64,000 nt of DNA from Nectonema munidae (lineage: Eukaryota > Nematomorpha > Nectonematoida > Nectonematidae): the NCBI GenBank assembly GCA_030549495.1, contig JAUIRK010001028.1:186001-250000 (forward strand), written 5' to 3'. The notes beneath the pieces were generated by a model. That model made no database searches, had not been told where the DNA came from, and was given only the letters and a program-made list of their open reading frames with translations. The translations under genes were made by a program, and so were the position numbers. Numbering within the stretch: the first letter of the stretch is position 1; each line of letters begins with the position of its first letter. This document shows positions 42,357 through 52,790 of this stretch, in pieces.

Positions 42357-42757
42357 GGTCGACAGACATTTCGCCCCATAGACAATTTGCCCCCTGACAA
42401 ATTGTCTCATAAGCTATTAGTTTCATCCGTCTTTGCTTATTATGTGTAAAATTATTAAAAAAATTTATATTCTTGTTTATTTTATCTCTATTAAATTATT
42501 TCAAATTAATCAATTTATCTCTTAATTTTTTAGAATTGTCCATGAGACAAAATGTCTTATGAAAATAACGGGGCGAATTATCCATGAAACAAAATGTTTA
42601 TGAAAATAATGGGGCGAATTGTCGATGGGACGAACTGTCTTATGAAAATAATGGGGCGAATTGTCGATGGGACGAACTATCTTATGAAAATAATGGGACG
42701 AATTGTCCATGGGACGAACTGTCTTATGAAAATAATGGGGCGAAATGTCCGAGGACC
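42357..42757. mobile_element. Foldback/MITE element with 42-bp internal tandem repeats
   Basis: The left end is GGTCGACAGACATTTCGCCCC and the inverse of the right end is GGTCCTCGGACATTTCGCCC, about 21-bp inverted ends. Copy 1 of the host element lacks it, so it is an insertion. From about 42537 to 42757 a 42-bp unit (GGGGCGAATTGTC, GATGGGACGAACTGTC, TTATGAAAATAAT) is repeated about five times; each unit contains an inverted or direct version of the terminal word. No coding capacity. No clear target duplication was seen. Confidence 0.75.
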
Positions 42758-43256
42758 AAACTAACATAAATAAAGTATACGAGAAAAGAAAATTATTGCG
42801 TTTTTTTGAATATTTCTGTCTACAAATAAAATTCCGACAGCTGTCATAAATAGATCAAGTACATTTTTAACAACTGAAACATTTTGTTTCGATATTATAT
42901 TTTATTATAATAATAATCAACAAATTTTCTTAAAAAAAGTGATTTGATTATGTACAGTGTTACTTATAAAATTTAACAATCGAACATTATAAAAAATATC
43001 TCTGCTCAAATATTAAGAAATAGAGATTCTTGCTTTTAAAGTGAATAGATAATCAAAATATTCATACCCAAATAACTTTAAAAAAATTTGACTTGAAAAT
43101 TTCAAATGTTACAAAATGTAGCAAACGTAGTGATAAAGATTAAGTAACTTTTGTTGAAAAAAAATTCTTAGCGCGAGTCTAACAATATTCATTGATATAA
43201 AATTGTAACAATTGGAAACTATTTTAATTTAACTCTAAATGCAAATTAGATAGAAG

Positions 43257-43461
43257 CAGTGGTGTAACCAGAAAAAAAGTTAATGGGGAGGGGGGGGGCA
43301 TAATTTAAAAACAAAAAACGTGAGCAACATTTTGTATATTTTCTTGATCCTTTCATTGGAGAAATTTTCAAAAACTGATATCGCATAAGTTGCATGGGGC
43401 ACCATGCGGTACATAGGAGTGTGGGCACGGCCCCTCATGCCAAAGCCTAGCTACGTCACTG
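43257..43461. mobile_element. 205-bp non-autonomous hAT element nested in copy 2
   Basis: Ends are CAGTGGTGTAACCAG and, inverted, CAGTGACGTAGCTAGG. Flanks are GATAGAAG (43249-43256) and GAGAGAAG (43462-43469), 7 of 8 identical. Copy 1 near 15840 has the uninterrupted site. A G-rich run lies just inside the left end. A related left end (CAGCGGCTTAGCCAGAAAAA) occurs at 56267. Confidence 0.75.
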
Positions 43462-43978
43462 GAGAGAAGAGAGCTGAATGAGATAGCAGAGCTTAACAAG
43501 AGAAGAGGGCTTGGATGAAAGAAGAAAGCTTGAGTGAATGATTGAGTTTTAGCAGAGAAAGCGGAAGAGAAAAACAGAGGAGAGAGAAAGAGAAACACTG
43601 TGACAAAAGATGAGAAAATCTAGTGGATCATCAACATGTGTTTGCTCAAAAATACTACGAGACACTGTGATAAACATTGCTTACTTATTGTGTGCACATT
43701 GAAGCAATGGATTATTATTATATAGCTCTCACAAATCGTCTGTAAAATATGTTCGATAGGAATTTCAGAGCAACTTGGCATGATGTTTGATTGATTCGAA
43801 AGTCGGCATACATGTTTTATAAACAAGCAGCAACTCTTACTTATAGAAAATTATTGGGGGGCGAAGGTCATTTTCGCCCCCCCCCCCCCCTCCCATGAAA
43901 ACACATTGGGGGGGGGGGGGGGGGGGGGTCGCCCCCCCCCCCCCCCTCGCCCCCCGGATGTGCGCCCCTGTTCTAAAT

Positions 43979-44779
43979 AATGATTATGATTCTTTCATTT
44001 CTAAAATTGTGCTTTTTATACTGATTTTGATTCTCAAAATACAATTCTATTTGTAGATATTTTTAGGAGAGATAACCATACTTCTGGCTGTGAGATGCAA
44101 CGTTCGTTATACCTCATTCCTTTAGGTCGTATAACATATTTGCATCCATAAGAACAAAACTCAATTTTGTTTCACCACTGAAAATAGCTTTTAGCCTATC
44201 ACCCATACTCTAAATTACTTTTTATTTTCTCCTCAATAATCATTTTTTAACTTAATTTTTATGCATACATTGAAGAAATATTTCATGATTAATTATTTTC
44301 GCACATTACTTGTCTTACACACAAATTGCGACTTATTAGGATATTCTTACTTTTTTTTGGACATTTCTTTATATCAATTTTTGAGAATAACTGGTTTTTG
44401 GCTTATTTGAAATAGTTCTTGTACTTTTAAATACAGACAATTTGCATTTGACTCATATTTATTAACAGAGATACGACATTAGGTCTTAATTCTAATGATA
44501 TTTTAGGCATAAATGATCAAATCAAGAAACTCAAGTAAACAAATAATAAAAACAGATTTTATAAAATTTATAATTAAAAAAATGTGAATATAAAAAAAGA
44601 ATTTTTTATAGGAATAAAAAATATTTATGTTTTTAGTTGTGGCCGAAAACTTTTGCGCGGCAATTTATAATAATATTTGCATAAAATATATTTAATTATA
44701 ATATGAGCAATATTCAAGCACAAATTCCATTTAATAAAAACGCATTGAGTTAAAATTAAATTATAGTTGAACGAAGATA
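43979..44779. other. Non-coding AT-rich stretch
   Basis: No gene or element end is visible. Confidence 0.45.
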
Positions 44780-46280
44780 TGATAAGTTAGGTATTTGTGG
44801 ACTGAAAATGTACGCTCAGCAGTAGATGACGGAGACTGACAAAGTGGCAAAGATAGTTAGAAGTACATGGATGTTCGGATAGAACGAAACATCACATATG
44901 TTTAAAGTTGAGATGCAGTCATCTTGAAAATTAGGAGTCGATTTGCAAAAAGTCTTCCACGTTTCAAATTCCAGTTCTACTTCATCCAAGCAGCCGCTTA
45001 TCATTTCACAATACTGCATAATACCCTCTTTAACGGCATTAAAATTCTATTTTCTGGTAAATTGCGGTAGTAATCCACAAAGAAGAACAGTAGCATGGTG
45101 GTTTCCGAAATGGTCATCCATTTGAGAAATTATGCCATCCAAGAAAGGCAAATAAATGGAACAGCTATAATACTGGCTGCTGGAATATTATTGCGCTTCG
45201 TCTGAAGACCAACTATTTTAGGAATGCGCAAAGGTTCTTCACAATGTAAATCTTGAGCTTTCTCAAAGATCTTCTGGAACTGTGCTTCATTGTTTCTCCA
45301 TTCCTGAAGCTGTTCCTTGATAGTGCATACATGGTTTATAGCCGAAAATAGATCAGCTGATCTTGACTGTAAAGCAACAGCCAGCTACTCGATAACAGTC
45401 ATCACATTGTTGATTATAGTCAACGCTATAACAAACTCTGGTTTAGTCAAAGAGGCAAGCAAGCTGCTTGCTTCTATAGATGACAAAGATTTCTCTTTGC
45501 TCATGTCTTGCAGCACCTCCAACACAACAGAATACAAGATATATGCTGTAGAAATAGCTTTATGCTTTTCCACCCAACGCGTTTGGCATGGGACTTTGAG
45601 TCGATATTTTGATGGGATGTCGTTCCCTGCATTGATAGCTTCTCTAATGCTTTTGTTCTTACAGCACTCAAACTGAGGAACTTGGATAAACTACCGACAA
45701 CTCCAAATGCATTATATTCTAAGAAGCGTTCTTACAGTATTCTTTATGTAACGCACACTGACACAAAGTTGAGTTTTGTATGACAGATCAGTTGTCTCAT
45801 CAGCGATGACAGAGTAAAACTTTGCTTTACAAACTTCTTCAAAAATTTCCCTCCGAATCACAGTCGCCATGCATGTTACAAGTTCATTCTGCGTAGTTTT
45901 TGATAGGTATGTAGCATTTGCAGCTGCTTTTGGGAGAAGATTAAACAATTTTGTGTTGGCTAGGGAATACAGCTGAATTATTAACAAGCCCTTGTCTGTA
46001 ACAATGTAATTAATTTATGCTGGAGGATCTAAATGGTTGTCATCTTGATGTCCCCGCAACGACAGTCCAATCCTACCACACAGAATAAATTACTTCGGTG
46101 ATGCTCTTACCCGATTGTCTTCTCTTTTTTTGACAGAGCAGAACTCAACTGATAGTTGATAGGCGCGGAGTCGGAATTCCAGGGCAGCAAGTTTTGCAGA
46201 TGTATGATGGTTGACTTTGTTATGATCATACAGATATCCGTTCTGGCCAGTCAATCTGTCAAAGTGTCTACACGGCACTG
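44780..46280 (-). pseudogene. Decayed hAT transposase, ZMYM1-like
   Basis: Minus-strand blocks in order: LTGQNGYLYDHNKVNHHTSA (46090-46278) with the H that precedes the DUF4371 core; IGLSLRGHQDDNHLDPPA near 46030-46085; AAANATYLSKTTQNELVTCM, IRREIFEEVCKAKFYSVIAD and ETTDLSYKTQLCVSVRYI (45712-45987), the catalytic-core block; and the dimerisation block VLLTIFATLSVSV with FSPQ...YLRST near 44780-44900. Frames are broken at several places. Together with 28060-30367 and 51000-52790 it is one of three lineages of this family in the window. Terminal repeats were not found. Confidence 0.85.
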
Positions 46281-46495
46281 TTACTAGTTACCTAGCTGAT
46301 ATTTTTGAAGTGCCAACATTTTCTGATGCAAAAAATATAAAAGTGACCCATCCATATGCTTTGAATATGTCAGCCATGAATATGTTTCAAAACAAAATGG
46401 TGTTATTGGCCTTGTCTTTCCACTTCTATTCATCTCACCAGGCCAGAATGATGGTGCACCCGTTGAACGAAGAACTTGCTAAAAATTTTTACATA

Positions 46496-46931
46496 TTTTT
46501 TTTGGATAGTACTCTAAACAAGACTATTAAGCACCTGTTTTTGGAGAGATGATATTAAGTAAACAGCCATACATAAAAAGTGTTAGGATTTGTGTGTTTC
46601 GAAGAATTTATATTAATTATAAGGAGGCATAGAACAAGTTTAAAAGTTTATTAAGTAAACTTTTTATAGGCTGCCTCTATTGTTATTTTCTGAATACTTT
46701 TAGCATTTTTCAGAAATTGAAAACTAAGCTTCACTTTTATGAACAAAAAAGGAGGCAGCATATAAAATTTTTTACATAATACACTTGTAAGCTTGTTATA
46801 TGCCTCCTTAAAATTAACATCAACTCTTCAAAACACACAAATGCTAACTACCTTTAGTGTATGCCTGCTTACTTAATATCATCTCTCCAAAAACAGGTGC
46901 TTGGTAGTCTTGTTTAGAGTACTATCCAAAA
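46496..46931. mobile_element. Near-palindromic foldback element
   Basis: The outer 135 bp on each side are inverse complements: TTTTGGATAGTACTCTAAAC at the left recurs inverted as GTTTAGAGTACTATCCAAAA at 46912-46931. Pairing continues through TTTTTGGAGAGATGATATTA and AAGGAGGCATA towards the middle at about 46640-46790. Arms match at roughly 85-90 percent by eye. There is no coding capacity. The element lies just 5' of the hAT copy at 44780-46280. No target duplication could be decided because both flanks are A/T runs. Confidence 0.8.
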
Positions 46932-47965
46932 CATTTTTGTCAACAACTTTGTGTGAATTATTAGTTATTCACACATTCATATATTGAAAAATAAGAAGAT
47001 ATAAATATTTTAAAAAAAGCTTAGACTCAAAATTGTTCAGTTCCAGCGATTTATTGACGTTCATAACTTTGAGAGATATGACATACGTGAATGGATAGAT
47101 AAGTGGGTGCATATCAAGTGTGAAATAAACATATAAAGGTAAAGGTACAGTGGAGTGTTTTCACAAAGAAGGCACGATTGCACCGCTTGTATCGAAATAT
47201 GAAAAAAGAATGAAAGTGAGAGCTAGAAGAATGAGAGTGAGCATGGAAGAATTACATCAAGCAATAGTCATGTGTTTCTACTGTTTTAGTAATTGAAAAG
47301 CGTTCTCCATTTTGTCAAGTTAGTCAGTATATCATGATTTATATAATATCATGTGTCATATAAATTAAGTATCACTTCATTTTAATTATTTTCAAATAAA
47401 CAGTCTAAAATTTCAATTTTGCTTACTTTAAGTTTTTTAATCATTATTTGCTCTAGTCAAGAATTTATTCAATTTACATTTCGTGACTTTAAAATTTTAC
47501 AAAATATATAGGAGAAAAAAGAAGAGAAGCACTTCACAATTAATTTCACTGAAAAAGTACAATTAAAAATAATTACTTTGAACTAGCAGCCTATATTAAT
47601 TGCAACAATGATCTAAAATTGTTACTATAAAAATTTTAAAATAAGACATTGACAAATTAAGAAACTTTCGCTACTGTGTTCAAAAGAAACTCTAACTACT
47701 CCATTTTTTCAGTAAGTAAGGCGCGCATTTCTAGATTCGTATAGTTTAAGTGACAGGTATATTTGCATATTATATATCATATATGCTACCAAAAATAGAA
47801 AAAAAGATATGCAATTTTACTTTTCTATATACTTTGAGCCAACAGTGAATCCAATATTTTCTAAGTAAGTTGTCGAAAAAATCTGAAAAAAATACACGAT
47901 ATAAATTTCTTACATCTTTTAGATTATAACGAAGCTCATTTTGATATATAATTGAAAGTTGATTA
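46932..47965. other. Non-coding AT-rich stretch with a SINE remnant
   Basis: Apart from the SINE piece at 47136-47205 no gene or repeat end is seen. Confidence 0.45.
47136..47205 (-). mobile_element. SINE 3'-half remnant
   Basis: The minus strand reads CATATTTCGATACAAGCGGT, then CGTGCCTTCTTTGTGAAAAC and ends GTACCTTTACCTTTAT. This is the tail half of the SINE family at 32919, 40925 and 51880; the tRNA-like head with the B-box is missing. Confidence 0.7.
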
Positions 47966-47973
47966 ATCTAGAA

Positions 47974-48241
47974 AAGAGTTTCTCAAACTTTTGCAGACGA
48001 AAAAAGGCTATTGTTTAAAAATATTTTGGAGAACCTTGGATTGTGGTACATTCATGTTTATAAATTGTAATGTAACTAATCTTTATTTATTTTTATATTC
48101 ATTCTCGAGTTTAATCTATGGGCTTCCTGAGTATCTAGGATTAAAGGATAAAATTATATAATATAATGTAGCAATCTTCGGAACCCTAAATATAGTTTGG
48201 CAAACCCTATTTGTTCCGAGTAACAAGCTTGGGAAACTCTC
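47974..48241. mobile_element. 268-bp non-autonomous element, perfect 8-bp duplication
   Basis: The left end is AAGAGTTTCTCAAACTT and the inverse of the right end is GAGAGTTTCCCAAGCTTG. The flanks are identical: ATCTAGAA at 47966-47973 and at 48242-48249. The 8-bp length and nnnTAnnn pattern point to a Buster-type hAT. There is no coding frame. Confidence 0.82.
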
Positions 48242-48249
48242 ATCTAGAA

Positions 48250-48844
48250 TAATCAAAAAGAAACATGAAGCATTACTTCATCACCATTTAATTTTCCTAC
48301 ATAATTAATAATTTCTTTATGAAGTAGAGAAAAAAGTGGATTTGTATTTGATGCATCAAGAGACATAAAATATTAAATTTTTAAAAAATTATTTAAAAAT
48401 GAAATAATTGGAATTGAAATAAAATAAAAATTATTTTTGTCAAAAAAATAATTAGCATCAAGATTTTTATGTTCTAACATAAAGTATATAAAAATGTGGC
48501 CTAGGGGAAGTATAACTTATTAACCTAGTCCTACCCTAGTGAAATCGATTTGGAAGACAGTAAATTGTTTATCAAAATCAAATGTTCAATTCAGTGAGCT
48601 GTGAATTATTGATGATAATCCATATTTATTGTTGAAATAACAAATTAAAATTATATCTGAACATTTACATCTGTTAGAATATTATAAATATAAATCCATG
48701 ATTTTACTAAAGAACATTCAGAAAATTTTTGGTATGAAACTTTTCTATAGTTAATTTTTACTCAAACTTTTATTTAAAAGATTAGCTATAACAAATACAT
48801 TTATATTAGTTTGATTTAAATATTTAAATAGTAAAAATTTTATC
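48250..48844. other. Non-coding AT-rich stretch
   Basis: No gene or element end is visible. Confidence 0.45.
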
Positions 48845-49330
48845 GTGATAGGCGATTTTAATATGAACTTATTTTCTTCCCTCCCATGCTATTTCTTTTA
48901 TTTTTTTGTCTTCTTACTCAAAACCAATGGCAAAACTCCCTCACCCACTCCACAAACACCCTGCTTTCGCGCATATCAAACATCAATACTATACACCAAT
49001 CTTGGGCTTCGCACAAATACACTCCATCGAGATCTCTTATTAGGTGGCTCTCGGGTCATTGCCCCTGCAAAACCTACTTTTTTTTGCATTAAACTCTCAG
49101 ACAACATGACGTGTCGGTTCTGCAAGGCACTTTTCGAAACACTATATCACCTCGCCTTCCTCTGCCCATTCTTCATCTCACACCGACACAAACATATCAA
49201 CGAATGCGCCTCAACCCTTGGCCACTTTCCCACTAATCTAAGCGACATCATTACTTACTCAGAACTCTTAAACTTACTCTCCGCCTTGATAGGCACTATT
49301 GAACCCATCCTTCACCTCAGCCCACAATAA
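48845..49330 (+). pseudogene. LINE ORF2 C-terminal fragment with zinc-finger-like motif
   Basis: A 161-codon frame whose second half reads NMTCRFCKALFETLYHLAFL then CPFF. CX2C...ETxxHLxxxCP is the cysteine-histidine motif found after the reverse transcriptase in many R1/Jockey/I-type LINEs. The frame is GC- and C-richer than its surroundings and ends with a normal TAA. The first third (IGDFNMN at the start) may be a coincidental match to an endonuclease motif. Probably a short insertion of the 3' end of a LINE; a host gene is unlikely. Confidence 0.55.
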
Positions 49331-49359
49331 AAGCTACTATCCTTCTCTATATATATTTA

Positions 49360-50090
49360 TTATTTCTAGAATACTCCTAACATTCTTCTTTGCATTCCTC
49401 TCTTCAACCCCCATCAAGCAATTTGCAAGCATATCAATTAAATTTGGAAAGTGCTTTGACATCTCTACCTACCTACATACTCCTTCTTTCCCATGGTTAA
49501 TTTAACGACAAGACCACTATCAAATACAATGAAATTAAGTGTCACTCTATCGATTTTTTGTAACATTAATTTCTTGCCTGTTAAGACAAAAATTTTGTCC
49601 CTTGTTGAAAATGCTCTGTATTTTTCTTTAATAATTTGGGGGATGTTAACCTATACAGCATCACTTTACTTCAGAAAAAAATTGTGAGATTAATTTTTCA
49701 CTTGAAATTCGCACACACTAATGAACATTTTTTAAATGAATTCTTTGAAATTTGAAGATTTATATAAATTGAAATTACTTAATTATGCTTTTAAATTTTT
49801 ATCAGGTTTTGTTAATATAAAAATGGAAATTTTATTTGCTTTTTCTAGTAATAAATATAATCTCAGAAATCCTCTCAAATTGAATGTTAAAAAGAAATGT
49901 AAACAAGCAATCTCGAATCCCCCTATGTTGGAATAAATTTGTAGGAATAATTGAAAAATATATAGAAAGTTTAACCATCTTGAAAATATTGAACAAAATA
50001 AAAGATATTATATATGTTGAAAGCTATTCTTCTTACAATATTGTTAATTGTTATGTCTGTTCTTTGTTATATAAACCCTTATTTAGTTAA
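49360..50090 (+). pseudogene. LINE reverse-transcriptase thumb fragment
   Basis: Frames at 49493-49687 and 49736-49936 read INFLPVKTKILSLVENALYF, SLIIWGML and then LKFEDLYKLKLLNYAFKFLS, followed by NKYNLRNPLK. This is the region downstream of the palm in CR1/Jockey-type LINE proteins (LP.KTL..LY.AL..PHL.Y....WG, then LK..DLYKL.....). A frame change between the pieces and stops show it is decayed. Because it follows, rather than precedes, the Cys-rich fragment at 48845-49330, the two come from separate insertions or a rearrangement. Confidence 0.75.
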
Positions 50091-50989
50091 TATGCGCACG
50101 TAGGGATCAGAAACATCTACCCCATATTAAGTGAGAGTGCATTTTAGCATCCGTCATCGCCATCTTGGATCTCGTCTGAGAACGAGAAAGACATGAATAT
50201 GTGAGAAACGGCGAGATTCGGTGTTTGTCGTATTTTTTGGGGTCGAAGATGCCGCTGCATAATAACTGATTAGCATATTATCTGAGCGCATTTTAGCGGA
50301 AGATTGGTGTATATATATTGTTTTTCATTTTATATATTATTTAATTTATACTTTTATTCATAATTTTGAATTGTATATAAATTTTGAATTGGTATGATGC
50401 ACATCAGATATTATATTTTACTCTAATTTAATACCACTCGTATATATCAAACAGTTTTTCAAGAAGATACACTGTGGGTGGCTTTAATTAGCCTTTTGTC
50501 TACTTGTTGGTGTACCTTGATTATTTCAATAAATTTCTTTCTCTCTTCCTTATATAATATTATTATGTTGCGTATAACTTTATGTTATAGCTATTTCCTT
50601 ATCAAGAATAAGTATCTTCTCAATATATACTCATATGCGGATCCTTGATTCCAAATTATCTTATCCTAGAATCTAAGAATTATTTGCTTATAGTTCGAAA
50701 CAGGCCCGGCAATTGTCCATTGTCAATCAAAACATCCAACTGAACTTAACCTATATGATTTTTTTGAAATTTAATTTAATATTCTATAAGATTAATAAAA
50801 TAAAGTATTCTTTTTCTTCTTCCTTGCCAGCACTTTTTCTTCAGATTGGACGTTCGTGGCTCTCAACCAAAATTACTGATTCATTCTGTTTTGTAAATCA
50901 TTTTCTTTAAATCAATTTTTTAATTGCTCTGTTTGATTTTACGATAACATCTTTTCAAATGTTACATTATTCTCTTTTTCCATTAATTG
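50091..50989. other. Non-coding stretch
   Basis: The first 200 bases are less AT-rich than their neighbours, but no gene or family is recognised. Confidence 0.4.
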
Positions 50990-50999
50990 AAGAATTCAT

Positions 51000-52790
51000 T
51001 ACTTCACGCAATGAATTTTCAGATGTCCATAGCAGTAGAATTTGAGTTGTCGGATTATATCCAAAATACTAGTTACGAATGATATATATATTTCTTTCCA
51101 AATAAAAACATAAACTTTATCACAAGGTAATTTTCTAGCGTTTTTATTTGCAAACTCTTCAATGACAATGTCAAAAACGATCTCATCTCTCAGCTTCATT
51201 TCTATAGACAAGATTTTTTCAACCACAAAAAAGATTACTTTTAGTTCATGATCAGTTTCAGCTTTGAAAGACATCTTTCACAAGTAGCAACACTGATAGC
51301 AATTGTAAGAAAAACATGTAGCATTATCACTATTTTGGGAACTTAATCTCCATGATTATATTTTTTAATAAACATCAAAAGTTCATAACGACCTTCCATC
51401 CACGTATGTTTATCGTTTTTAATAGTGACAACAGCAAGATAATTCTGAAGTCTTTTCTTTTCAACAAGGAAATCTTATTTATCAATGTCATCATAATCTT
51501 CATTTAATTCGACATTCATATTTACTATCAAGAAGGTTTAAAGGAGTCTTTCAGCAATTTCATGAATTTGTTTAAATCTTGGAAGTTATTTCTTGAATTA
51601 GTCTATCTAGAGATTGAAGCATTTTTTCTTAATTGAATATCGTAGAGCAACTCATCATCATCAAATTTTTACCCAATTATTTTCTTTCCATTTTTGAGTC
51701 AACGACGTTCCATTATTATACCTAAATCATTGCAAATTTCTTTAGCATAACTAATCCCATTATTAACGTCTCCCTATTTCTAAAAAGAAGGGTTTTCAGT
51801 GCCTCCAGTTTTAGATCACATTGTTTTATGTTTAATCCTCTTTTCTGGAGATACAACTATGAATCATTTTTCTCTAAAAGGGCGTGAGTAAGGTTGGTTA
51901 GGTACTGGGTTTCGATAAATCAAGGTCTTGGGTTCGATCCCGTATTACGCCTACTTTCTCATAGTTCGATACAAGTGGCGCAAATTGTGCCTTCTCGATG
52001 AAAACTCTCTACAAAAAAAAATAGATTCCCAAAAACCAAGAAAGCACAATAAAAGAAAATGATTGTAGCGGAGAAATTAAAACAACAGCATCTGCCATTG
52101 TTGCTGTATTTTTCTCTTCACCATTTAACTTTTCTAAAGAAAGTTAAACTTTTGAAAATTCATTCTTAACCATACTTATTTCTTTGATCCGTCTTTGAAC
52201 GCCGCTATTCACATCAGCCATCACTGGAGCTGCAATTTTTGATGTAATTTTTTTCAGCAGTTTTACCTTTAGTTTCGATAAAATATACAAATGATTCGCC
52301 AACAAACACTTCTTCTTTATTAATCATTACATAGCGTAAAACTTGACTTGTTTGATTTTTATGAGAAATGTCAGGACTGCTGTCAAATATCATAGAAAAG
52401 TACTTGGCTTTTTTTTAAGTTTTTGAATGATTTTTAATTTTATACTTTCCCCCATAATTTCTATAAAATTTCCTCTGTTTGACAGTGATTTAAGTCTTAT
52501 CACTCCCATGATTTACTTCTTCTAGGTGACCGCGAAAAGCCACATTTTGTTTAGTTAAAAATTTGACCTTGAAAGAATTTTTAAATAATTTCTCTACGTG
52601 ATATTCTTATTTCCAACTTCTTCCATTTTGTAAAGTTCTGTACGTGAAACGTGCTCAATTCATGTCCAGATATTTAGGATTACCTTTCCATTAAGCATGA
52701 AATCCATCCTTTGAATCAAAATTTGAATTATTTCTAATTGAATCTGAGAAAAACTCACATTCGCGTGTTAGACTTCTACATTGTCTAAGT
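51000..52790 (-). pseudogene. Decayed hAT transposase, ZMYM1-like, split by a SINE
   Basis: The minus strand at about 52170-52410 reads AKYFSMIFDSSPDISHKNQT, SQVLRYVMINKEEVFVGESF, the DUF4371 core with its DSSPDISH block. The C-terminal dimerisation piece near 51120-51330 reads TIAISVATCERCLSKLKLI and ILSIEMKLRDEIVFDIVIEE, FANKNARK. Between them a SINE (51880-52005) has inserted. Many stops and frame changes are present, and this copy looks the most eroded of the three ZMYM1-like relics. No terminal inverted repeats were found. Confidence 0.8.
51880..52005 (+). mobile_element. tRNA-derived SINE, best-preserved copy
   Basis: Starts GGGCGTGAGTAAGGTTGG; GGCGT can pair with ACGCC at about 51946-51951, as an acceptor-like stem. 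The B-box GGTTCGATCCC is at about 51930-51940. The tail ends TGCCTTCTCGATGAAAAC. Flanks TCTCTAAAA (51871-51879) and TCTCTACAAAA (52006-52016) look like a target duplication. The tRNA-like head and fixed unrelated tail define a polymerase III SINE; mobilisation would depend on a LINE. The parental tRNA is not identified. Confidence 0.85.

Larger units (their letters stand above)
41201..43970. mobile_element. DNA transposon copy 2 of the CAGGGGCGCACATCC family (non-autonomous)
   Basis: The left end is CAGGGGCGCACATCC at 41201 and the right end is its exact inverse at 43956-43970. The flanks are a perfect 8-bp duplication, TTCTAAAT (41193-41200 and 43971-43978). Its outer parts match copy 1 (11569-18127), but it lacks the transposase segment; about 350 bp of unrelated sequence (42870-43220) lies where copy 1 has 2.4 kb. 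Two smaller elements are nested in it (42357-42757 and 43257-43461), and a diverged SINE relic sits near 41990-42130. Long G and C runs flank both ends internally. No coding frame is left. Confidence 0.9.

Noticed and set aside
48845-49330. Host gene with 161 codons
   Set aside because: Its only recognisable part is the CX2C..HLxxxCP motif of LINE proteins, and it lies beside another LINE fragment.
51880-51951. Possible functional tRNA gene
   Set aside because: It has a tRNA-like head with B-box but recurs with the same unrelated tail at other loci, so it is a SINE.
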